Assembly: GCA_034696485.1 (NCBI GenBank)
Contig: JAQIWT010000310.1
Coordinates: forward strand, 1-23,839
Length of the DNA stretch: 23,839 nt
DNA from: Isohypsibius dastychi
Lineage: Eukaryota; Tardigrada; Eutardigrada; Parachela; Isohypsibiidae
Direction of reading: 5' to 3'
The notes under the pieces were generated by a model. The model worked only from the letters and a program-made list of their open reading frames with translations, did not search any database and was not told the DNA's origin. The position numbers and the translations under genes are program-made. Of this stretch, positions 8,308 through 20,300 are shown one piece after another (the first letter of the stretch is position 1; the number at the start of each line of letters is the position of its first letter).

Positions 8308-11300
8308 GTAATTACCCTGCCAACCAAACTGTCAGTTGTGTTGAGCTCTCCGGGCTCACTTCTCATCGTAAACGTCAAAATTTTATTGTGGAACATGTAT
8401 TATACACGCGTGTCATGATCTTGCCCATTTCAGTCATCCACTCTTCCCGTTGCTGACATTGATCTTCGAAAAGTGTGAACTGGCCACTTGCACACCCAGG
8501 GACTCTTCCGTCAGTGGAGGAGATGTCTGTTCTTCGGAATCCTTCAATGAGGATATCGCTGTATTTGCTAAACAGGTGAGACAATCTTGAATTAAATTGC
8601 GTCTTTTATAAGATTCATTTTTATTGGCTGGTGCAAGTCTTAAGCACGAAAATCGATTTGACCAAGTTTGACGAGGTAGAATAAATTCCGCGTCTTCGAG
8701 TTTAATAGCATTCAAAGTGCCGCTGGCTAGAATTTAATTAAATATTTTACGCGCTGTTCATGCTAACCAGAATTCGCAGTCTTCTTCTCTGAGCGTCACT
8801 TTTTATACCTAAATAATCATGATGCATCAGATTAGTTGGAAAAATTCTCAGACAATTTTTCCTGAGGAAGCCAGCAATCCCAACGATTACTAGACTCGTC
8901 AATATATAAATTTCCAAATGATGTATGAAGGGCAATAAAAATCCATCTTTTACGACTGCTGAACAAACAGTCAAACTCGAACGGAACTACTCTCCCATCT
9001 CTACGCGGTTTCCACGCGAGGAAAAAAGAGCTTTTCGATTACGCCACTTTTACGTCCGTGTATTGGGCACATTTAATTCCAATTTCCAAGCATAAAACTC
9101 GGATCCGTGTTCGATTAGCCGCTTTCATGTGTGTCTGGCCCGAGTCAGAAGTTCGGACGTAGAGACTAAATATTGAAAAGATATCTTATCTTCCTCTCCA
9201 TTGTACGGCATTGTTGCGAAAATCAAGGCGAGGAGAGGCGTTTGACTTGCTTTTCTATATAAATTACCAGTTGGCTACTGGGTGAAAAGAGCGATTTATC
9301 TTTGCCTAGACAAAATCAAAGCCCATGAACATTGTTCGCTAGAAACAATTTACGGACGGATAACTGAGGCTGGATACTTTTACCTTTGCCGGTCTGTTAT
9401 GCGCTTAACTATCACCTGAGGCCAAGAACGATTTCATCTATTTAATAAGTGAAAGAAGTCAAACTTGATGGTCGCTTGCTTTGCTTTTATACGAGAAGAA
9501 GAGAAGAGTACGATGCCGGTCGAAAAAGCTAAGAATGCGGCTATTATCCAAGAGTTCGATTAAAGTGATGGAATGGTTGGGGCGGCCGGTTGGTTTCTTG
9601 TGTTGGCATTGCGGGAATCCGTCGTCGCGTCTTGCAATCAACAAGCGCATTCGCTCAAGGTCCATGTGCAGTGTTTCGATAAAAATGGTCGGTAGCTGTA
9701 TTTCTGTTGGGGGTGCTTTGAGTTTGACGACGGAGGACATGACATGATCCGATAACATCAACCACCAGAATCTTTTACAAATACATTTATGCCCTCGGGG
9801 ATCGGTAGCATTGCGAGAGTTTACGATAAGATATCATCGCTCAAAATTCATGCTAAGGAGAAATGAAAAGTCTGACAGCAGACCACTTAAACTTTGATTC
9901 AAAACACGTCTCTTTCTTCCATCTTTGCAGGCTCATAAAATTGCAGATACAATACTCGAAAAGTAGCGAGTTCAGAGATGTCTACTTCATAGGTGGAAGA
10001 TTACAAGGTCAAATAAACTTATTCGGATAATCGGTTAAAAAGGGCAGACATTTGTTTAAGCAAAGGAGGCGTTGTGTCGGACTTGGATGCATTTATCTCT
10101 AATTATTCGGCTTAAGTCTAGTGTGGTCACAGGGCAAAGAAACGACCTTAAAAACCCTTGTTTTTATCATTCACCTAACTGGTAAATTTTCTTCTTTGTT
10201 TGCCAAATAGCTTTCGCTACAATCAAGTATCAAAGTTTAGCTAACAAAAACTCAAATGACCTTGCCTAGATTATAAACTTAGTTGACATAATCAGAATCT
10301 CATCGATGGTTATTTTTTCTCGATTGTGGACTTATTCCGCACCAAATACCATACAACAGGTTTCACTTGTAAAACCGTCACAATTTCGACTCATTCATCA
10401 TCTTTGTGGTTGCTCACTGTGACATGGTCTCTTTTTATTGCAGTTGCGCGCCGAGAAGCCCTTCTACATCGGGGATGCCGAACTGGATAATTTGGTAAGA
10501 ATAAATGCAGTTTCATCATTTAATGTGCAATGCTGCTTACGGGAGCAAAATTTGGGAACTGCTAACTAGAAAAGAAAAAGATTTATAGAGTAGCACCCGG
10601 GAGCATCGACTTCACTTACCGCCATGTCACATAAAATCGACCCGGAAGTGCGGTAGTCCACTTGAATCATTAACGTCGGAACACTATGACCTTTTCGGAA
10701 TTTAAAGTGAAAAAATTAAACTGCCCAGATAAAAAATCAGATTTTATTCCAATAATATTGGGGTGCGTCGAGTGTAAATAATTTACGGACAAGTAGATAA
10801 CACATTAGCAAGTTCCATTGTATCTGGAAGACTGAAATTAGTTGAGAAAGCTGGGCTAACTTATTAAGTGTTTTAGGGAGTCTATAATCAAAGACAGTTA
10901 GAACATTCGGAAACGATGTGGGTGAATTAAATTCACTACAGGCACCCTCATTTGCCATCCTGAAACGAGAGGGATAGCATCCAGAGTTGTCGCTGAGGGA
11001 AGTGGATGATGATCTTATAATTACTGTCTGAACCATCAAAATGACCATCCGATAACTAAGTAAATTATCCACTGAAAAGAACAAAGAATCCACCAGCTTA
11101 TTGCTCCCGTCAGGACACACCATAAAATCCAACTCGACATTCTGTCGTTCATTCATCAGTACAAACATCGATATTTGTTTGAATATAATTTTTGGATTTG
11201 TTGTTTGTTTTTATTTTGCGTTGATTTCGGAATGAATTTAAAATATTGCATTTCTGGTGAATTTAGAAATTCGGAGTAAACAATTCAAAGCTCGTGGCCC

Positions 11301-14300
11301 AAGAATTCCCAATCTGACAAAACAGCTTAAAACGCCATCAAGATTACTCCCGGTTGGTATTTCCATTGGGAATTTGGGCTGCACATGCTGCTGCATAGGA
11401 AACGGATTAAAGCAAGATCAGGACTTTTCAGCTTCCGATCATGTTCCGCTGCTTTCTCGAAAATAGGGTTGATCGGCGCCTTGCATGTGCTGCACTGGTG
11501 AATCTTTTTCAAACTTTCTATTCAAGTTCAGGAGAAGCCAGATATTACCCCAGATTATAGATGGGATGCAGCTGATTGAGCGTAAATATTTCAATGTAGA
11601 ATTAGCATTTGAACAATCAGACCGAAAAGCTGTTTGAAGTACTATCCACATTTTGGAAAAGGTATTATTTATTCAAGTGAAGCGCAGGCCGGCCGGGCCA
11701 AAGGGGCAGTGGGAAATCATTAATTAATAAGTTTGTTCTGGAAGCATGATCGAATTGTCTAAAATATAGTCAAAGTTACGCAGGGAAAATTGACTGCTGA
11801 GCTTGACTAGCTACGCGGTGAATTTTGTCATGTGTTGATGTGGAGAAAATGCCACTAAATTGACATTTCTCACACTCACCCATTGTCCTACACTGTCACG
11901 ATATGCCGTTTTCCCCAATAATTTTGATAAATTTTTGTGTCCTATTCAGTCAGCCAGTTTTATAACCTCTTTTTTTCCAGATGGTTCAATCCATTCAAGT
12001 GCTCCGCTTTCATCTACTGGAGCTGGAAAAGGTAAGCACATTAAGACCGGCCGACCAAAAGTTATTTAAACGAAAGGTCATCTTTTCTAATTTTCATAAA
12101 TTACGGAAACGATTTAAAATATTTTCTCTCACAAAATAGACTAGGAGAAAATCGATTTAAATTCTTTGTGTGAAATTTTAGTTCTGAAATAGCTTTCTGG
12201 TACGGTGATATGAATCTCAATCCGAGCTTAGAGATTCAAATTGGAATGCAGCATGATGAGAAGTTTGAGCTGGAAAAGACCAAGGATACGCGATGCCGAA
12301 ATATGTGTTGAAATATTGACTATTTGCGCGGTTGGAAAGTTTGGGATTAGGCATGCGAGTTTAGAACGCGATGCCGACGATGAGTTTACTTTTTAAGTAA
12401 CTAACCTCTTAAATAAACAGCGCTTGAAATTCACCCCCATGAGGAGCTGAGGCATTAAACGGTTTACCTTGAAAATTAGATTAACGCGATCAGCATACCT
12501 GACAATGTGACGGTGTTCTTTGTGAAGCATTGGCGCTTGCCTTTTGGTAGGTGCCTTGTGTACACGTTGCGAGTCTATAAGCTGTTTCCATCTTGAAAGG
12601 ATATGACTTGTGGATCATCTTATAATTGGTCTAATGGTCAATATTCTTGACTTCCCTACGATCCTTTGAGAGAGACTGCGCTATTCTGTTTTGCTTCTTG
12701 AAAGATGCTTGAGAATCGGTCTGAAATTGCTGACTCTCCAGTTGAAGAAAATCTGTGAGATGTGCCATGGCCGGGGTCAAGTAAACTTCACTTGAAAATA
12801 CATTACAAACGTTTCCCTCGACCGGCAGTCAATGTATTGCAAATAAGTTGTTTTTCTTAACTCAATAAATTTATTAGTAAGATGAATTTGATTTTCAGTT
12901 TAAATTTTCCATTTTCTCTTTTCGAAAAATCCGAGCTCATTCCCGTTGCACTTATCGCGGATGGTCATCATGTTGTTTTCGCTGGGAGTAAAAATAATTT
13001 GGCAAAAGAAAGTGAGCTGTGCGAATGTGAACAAATTGCCGGCGTCTTCCCGCGCTCTCAAAATAAACAAGTAGCTTCTGCTGCACTTTCATCAAAGTTC
13101 AGAATAAAAATGTTCGCCGCAACTGATACTTTAATTTTAACTGCTGCGATCAATCTTTTGGAGAGTGTACTTAGAGGTTAGAAGGCCGGGAAATGTTTGT
13201 TTATTGTCTCTTCTATCTACTTGCGTGTGTCGCGTCATATTCCCAAGTTATCGCATATTTCATTCTGCTCAACTGTGTGAAACAAACAACTGTATCGACA
13301 GAATATTGACAAATTTCTAACGCAAGTGGCTATTTAAAACTCCATCTAGTATAATTTAAATTCTAAAGCACCTGGTCGTTCCGCATCGCCGGGTAACTCA
13401 GATTTCCAACGTATTATTTTCAATATTAAAAGTTTACACCCATTATTCGTACCGTGAAGTACTAAATTACAAAAAAACTAAAAGCATTCAAAACAAAATC
13501 GAATTTTCACTCCTTGAATTTTTTAGGTGCACGAATTATGCGACAATTTTTGTCAGCGCTACATCAACTGTCTAAAAGGCAAGATGCCAATGGATTTAGT
13601 TATTGATGAGCGAGATGGTACTCCGACTCCATCGCGAACAAATAGTAACGACGGTGGGAGTTCAGACGGCGAAGGAGAAAGCAATGGTGCCTTCCAAGAT
13701 CCAGATAACCTCACACTTGCTCCTTTGGCTTCCGCTCCAATATCGCATGTCGGCATCGGAAATAACTCCTCTGATTCCGGACTCATGTCCCCCAATCCCG
13801 GTATTATTGTTCCCGGCAACGGCGGCCGGACCAGCACTAGCTTGAACGGCCAACGCATGGCTAATCACCCGCTACAAATGGGCCCTGATCGAGATCTGCA
13901 GAATGAACAGGTAAAATTCAAAGGTCTCAATCAAAAACCACAAAAAATTCACATCAATCAACTGATTTAATTTGTTGCCAAAGATTAAATATATACGATA
14001 GCGAAAGGTCAATCGAGTGCGGTAATTGTAACAAACAAAAAAGAAACAAATAACATTTTGTTTATAAAATTGTATTTATAAAACAACCAAAGAAGTGTTC
14101 TGGTAAATTACACACAAATTAGAATCTCAGCATCAAGCTCAGTGAAATGGACCGGGAATTTGTCAAGTTTCAAGGGAAATTTTGAGAACCTTTTGATGAG
14201 GTGTGTGTCATGTGGAACTAATTCGCTGTTGGAAACAATCACTTGTGCAGAACCGTCCGCAGGTCTTAACATGTATCATCCGCCTCCTCCCTGTTCCCAA

Positions 14301-17300
14301 CTGTTAAGCCCTTCAATCTGCAGAATGAGAATTATTCAGGAATGAGCAAAATGTATGGATAGGATTCTGTTGCGCACAAGTGGGTTCGGCGGTTTTGCGA
14401 TGCAGAAGAAGATCGAGGCAGGAAAGGGATGATGATGTGTTGCAGCAAATGCATTTACTTGTCCCGACAGCTGTTTGTGACATTCTCTTCTAGGCTGACC
14501 TTAAAATTTTCTATTTTCGTTTCTTGATCGATTTCTTGCTTATGGAGCGTGATTATTGGAAAAAATATCGACTTGAACACAAGGCTCGTCAGTTGGTGAC
14601 CTTTCCAAGAACACGAAATTCTGTTTTTTGAAATATTTTTGATTCGCAGTTTTTTCCATTTGATGGCAGTTTTTCATCATCGAAATGGATTTCATTAATC
14701 AGATTTTTTCTTTTACCCTGCTTACATCCGTCAACGCAAAGAATTCCTTGAAAGGCAAGTTAGGATAGATGGAATAAAAGGACTGATGGCATTAAGGATT
14801 TTGGGGAGGCGATCAAATAGTCTAAACGACCTTAAGAACATTAGTCTGCACTTCCGCTATCTGTTCAAGTAGCGGATGTCCTTTTTCTATCATTACACAT
14901 CCATTTTCTCTTGTAATTTCATCAGGCGCGCTATATTAGGGTTAATGTTCTATGCTTTAATCTGATTAAAGATGGAAAAGGAATTGTGCGGACAAATACC
15001 GTAGAGTGGCTGGCGATTGTTGGAAGCCAGAACCGTGGATAGCAGCCATTAAACTCAAAAGCCAAATCTGGAAATCTGTTATGTGTTTCCAGTCCAGAAA
15101 AGTTCAGGCGAAAGTTGGGAATAGCGAAGGAGAGACTTGAACATGGTATAACCTCGCTTACTATTCTCCATGTTCATTGAGCGCACCACTGAACATGCTC
15201 ACTGCAAGCTTTTAATGCATAACAACATCCCATCATCCTAATAATTATCCATCTCAATACCACGCTCCCTCAACTTTTCAACTGGCAAAGGAAATATTAC
15301 TTACGCATCATTGCCTCGATTCGCTCCTGCAAATCGAAACCTACGCACTCACAGATACAATTAATAATATTAGCCGCAGCTTCATCTCTTTAGATGCAAA
15401 ATATTAGTACCACTTTTTAATCAAATTTATCTCCATATAATAATTTTAGATCCAGTTTAAAACGTGATCAAAATTCTGGTGAAACAAACCGGAATTTTAA
15501 TGAGAAATATTTTTCTCGGTCCAGAGTTGTAAAATAAAATGTTGTTAAAGAGCTAGATATTCGTCAGAAACTCGTTCTCATGTTTATGTTTTTGTTTGGC
15601 AGAACGCGTCTCCAAATTCTTTATCATTCAACCAACATCCCGTGGATATCTCGAATAGTGAGACTCATGGATCTCCAAGAACCAGCCTCAACGGACCTAA
15701 TCATCATTCGCCTCTACACCACCACCTCGGCAACAATAATGCCAACAATCGTCCCGTCAATCAATCCAATAATGCATTTGATAATCTGAGCGAAACAGGT
15801 GAGTTTCACACAAAATTTTGCGTTGTTTAGACAGTTTGACATTTTTTCTAATGATTAACGGCAGCCGCAACACCAGCCGCGTGGCTGAAATTTGGCATTT
15901 TCTTTGGGCATATTATCCGAAACAATTACATGAATATCTGCCAAGAAATGACGGAAAATCAAGTAAATTAACTTTAGACGGCCGGGCGTTTGTTCGCCAT
16001 TTTTTCCGCAGGGTAAATAGAGAAAACCGAGCAGTGTTTTTGCCGCATATGCTCTACTCAGCAGGGAAGTGCAAACATGCAGAGACATTTCATCTCAAAT
16101 TTACCTACTTGCTTCGTCGCTGCATTGCTGGTCTGGTGACCTTTCTGATTTCAGTTTAGCCAGATACAGATTCTCAGAATCTTGGCTTCAATTTACGTTT
16201 TTGGTTTCTATTTTGAATTCACTTTCGTTTAGGCTTTTTTGTTTACGAGAGACTTCATCAAGCGTAAATGAAATAATTAACGGCATGAGGATACAAGATT
16301 ACTATTGTGTCTTTTGGCAAATATTTTTGTGCTGCATTAGGCGGACAAAGACCCGTGAAAAGAGAGAAAATGCAGGCACGATAATCATATGGCAGGTATA
16401 GAGTACAGCTAGTGAGGAAGAAGAATACAAGCGCCGAAACTGGCCATTTTCTCGTCTCATAATATGTTTGAGCTTGACTTTTAATGAAAAGGCTGATCGT
16501 TTCACCAGAGGCGATGTTGCGACCCGCAGTTACCTTTTCACAATTGAAACGGCCATCCTTATCGGATCTTGTAATCAGCACCTGCTGTGTTCTGAACCGG
16601 CCGTTTGCGACCCCTCAGGGCTTAAACGTATATTGAGGAGAAAAGACCACTTTTAAAATTGCTCTTTCAGCATTTTCGATTGCTGCCTCATCTATTCATC
16701 AAATGGAATGTGCAATAGTAATCAAACTGATCGCTCTCTTCAGAAAAGTCTAGCAGTTTTCCTGAAAACAAACCACCAGTCATGGGTTCTTTGTATCTCG
16801 TGAAAATTCGCCCCAAGGATAGTTGGGTAATATTCGAGCCAGAATCCTGGATTTAGGGCCTTGCTTTTGGCGAAAACAAGTCCAATAGAAGCCGGTTTCT
16901 CGAATTGATATGTTTGTTTTTTGAGGTGAAGTTTCGATAAAAAAGTCATAATGAAAGTTGAAGGAACGGACAGTTTTGACAGCTATTACCACTTGGGTGT
17001 TAAACATTGGTATACGGAAGAAGGCTATCATAAAGGTGTCATGGCGTCAAAATGCCTGAGCTGTCGAGAGTGTCAGAAATGTTTGACGGGATGACTGGGC
17101 TTTCAGCATTTGGTGGACAATTACAATTACGATTATAAATGATGAGGCTTTCTTGTAGGCGAGTTGAAAGTAATTAATACGATAAGGTAGTTACGCTTGA
17201 GCTCTTTATGATCAAAGGGGGGAAAGCTGGCATGTCAACGCGTTCGATATAAAATATGGTCCTGTCGAACTTCGTCCATGCGGTACTTGCTCTTGAATAC

Positions 17301-20300
17301 CCCCGGTTTGTGGTGTAGAAAAGCTTGGACAGATTTCACGACATTTCTGGACTGGTGGATAATTTATTCGCTGACACTTACAGCCACCGGATGACACCTT
17401 CAAACGACAGTTGTGACAGTCGGCGTGTGGAATAAAATACGAGCAAGCATTTATATACATCCGACATTTCGGTTGCGCCTTTTTACCAAATTCTTATACG
17501 CACAATCATCTGTCAGCCCTTTTTGACTCTTGCTTTCTGTCTTCCCATCAATTAGTGCTGTCGCTTTTTATTGTACCGATAACAAATCCATTCCAATGCA
17601 GTTCTTAGGTATTATTTTAAGGGGTGGAAATTTCTCTACTACTAACTGGTTTTACTAAAATAACCTACCTGAGTTTTAAAATTACAACATGTATTGAAAA
17701 AGTTAAAAACTTTTATAAGCACTGCTTCCATGATTTTAATGAGATCCAGTAGCTGGTGACCTCTCATCTCAGATGCAGGTTATGTGCTCATCAGTATGAG
17801 TTGATACTTTCTGCATCAGCAAGATCAGTTGTGCATGGCGATCAACCAAGCGCAACTGGCTCACAGATAAGCTCTGAATTTCTGTCCTTGTCACCCTAAT
17901 TGGCCTCCCTGGCTGCGCCAAGCGGCATTTTTTCAAGTATGAACCAGATCATATTTCCTTCGTTAGGGCGCGTTTGGCCAGGGCCATTCGTACGCCTTGA
18001 TCAAGTTTGTACTTGTATCGTTGTCTCGAGTTCACAGCAGGATGAAGACATTGAGAAGAGAAGCTGTGAAAAATGAATCTTTGAATCTCTTCTTTCCCGT
18101 CCTCGCACATGTCGAAGCGAGCCAAATTGCCATTTTTGCAGACTCCTAAACGACCTCCTTTATCCTCGTCATTACTTGAGAAAGTCATTAAAAGGGAATT
18201 TATCCTTGAGAACTCGATTACACACCCATGCTCATTAGACATGTACAAAAATAGATTGATTTCCTTCGACATGGATCTTTGCGCAAGAAGCATGTATCCG
18301 TTTATACGCTAGTTTTTATATCAACCATCTTGTATTGCTCATTATCAGTTAGACATTTTGCAAGGTGCAGTGCAAAGCTTGTATTGAGAAATTTAGTTAT
18401 CCGGTCAAATTTTGTATCATTTTTCAAAAGATCAGCAGGAGTACCGAAAAATCCGAACTGAAATCAAATCACCGCAAGTCTGTTTAGAGAAATAGTGATG
18501 TCAGTCACATCTCCGCTGTTTTTGACAGGCAAATTTGTAAATTCTTTGCATTTTTTAAATCAGTATAAACAACTAGGAATCTGACAACGAAAGACGTTGA
18601 AATCGATGCAATTAAAATAGGAATGCTCTGATGGAATTTCCAGAATAACGAAATAAAACGTTTTGCGGTTTTCTATTCCAATTTTGTTGTTAACAATTCA
18701 TATAATACAAAATAAACTATCTGGTGAAGACTTTGATTAGAATATGTGTACAATTTTACGATAAAATATTAGTGTGCAAAATGCGCACTGTGGTCGTAAC
18801 ATTATCATATGTTTTGAGTCCTAAAGACATTTTTTCTTCAGTTCTGTTTCGAAGTTATGCGATTGGATCACATCGTTTCTTACATTGAGCCAATTCTACC
18901 ATAAATGAGCGCATTAAGAAGTTGATGGGATAAATTTTCTCGCGGTCACTAGAGAAGACATTCCATGGATATCAAAATGCATACGGCAGTCTGCACAACA
19001 TTGCCTGCGTAGATTTTGTTACTGAGCTTGACAGACCGAACGAGTGTCATCCATCATTTTTGACTGTTTTAAATTTGGAATTGTGAGTTGAGACCGGCTA
19101 AAGAAGGATGGCAAGGAAAACGAGCGCATTGATGGTGAGAAAATCTTTTCTCTTGCCGATGCTGGCAATAGAGAGAAAGAAGATGGATTCGATCGTAGCG
19201 TGCCATTTGCACAGATTAAGAATATCCCAACTTTAAAGTGATTTCCTTTTCCAACCGTGCTAAGGCATACTGTAGTATTTCATGTGCCCTTTTCTCTCAT
19301 TTTCCGTCTTAGCATTCTACTACAAATATGGAACTCTTGACAGCTCGGATAAACATATTTGCGAGTCAGCCTTGAATATTCTTACTTATAAAGACACCGA
19401 CTAAATCTTTTGACACCACCAACACCATTTGCTACACCGCATCAGTTTTGAAGTATCTAAAATTTTTCCCAGGTGGTAGAAGAGTTCAAGGATTTTAGAT
19501 GTCCTTAAGAGCAGCGGAGGGTAGGAAGAAATTAAGCCGCGCTCTCCAGTTGGACAGTTATGGATGATGGATGTGTGATAACATTGCTCCCGCTTCCTCC
19601 AGAGCACCACTTTGGTTAATTTCGCGCAAATATGTTTTGCGGATATTGATTCCTTTGATATGGTATTCGTTTTGGGAATCGAGTGACCCTGAGTTTCTGC
19701 ACTTTCCGGGCGAGAAAATCTTATTTCAACAGATTTCTAGCTAAACTTTGTTTCAAAATTCTCACCAAAGAAAGAATGTTTATAATACGGCAGTGGCTTT
19801 TGTTTCATGATAATAACTGTATGAATGGCTCATAACCCACCATTAAAACTCGGCGAATTGTGGTTATTCTGTAGTAAATTGCTGTATAAAAGATTGTAGT
19901 GCAGCCCCTGTAATAATAAGTTCTACAATGTCAAGCTGAAAACAACTTGTCTGGGTTTGTTCAAGAAACTGTTAGATATTTCCGAACAGGCCATTTTGCC
20001 GAAGCGATTAAGTTAAGAGGAGATGAACCTCGGTGACCTTTTTGAAAAATGGAGAGCATTTGCCACCTGTTCTAATATTTTACTGAGGCGAATCCCAGCA
20101 GGGTTACCGTATTTTCACTCAAATTGCTCCCCACGGGCCGGGCCTAATTTTGAAGTTATGCCCACAGAAGCGCAACGCGCTCAATAAGCTTTTAATGATA
20201 TACTGAAAAGTCACAACTTTCCTCAATCCTTCTATCTCCTAGTTTTGAACTAGCCATGTTATTGCCATTTGGAGCTCTAAGTACATTAAAATCCTTTTTT

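Noticed and set aside
16258-16581. Minus-strand 107-codon ORF in MEIS intron 6
   Set aside because: Length is near chance expectation, and there is no recognisable domain or splice context.
17949-18293. Minus-strand 114-codon ORF in MEIS intron 6
   Set aside because: A faint resemblance to lectin-like Cys/Asp patterns was not strong enough to name. Length is near chance for this window.
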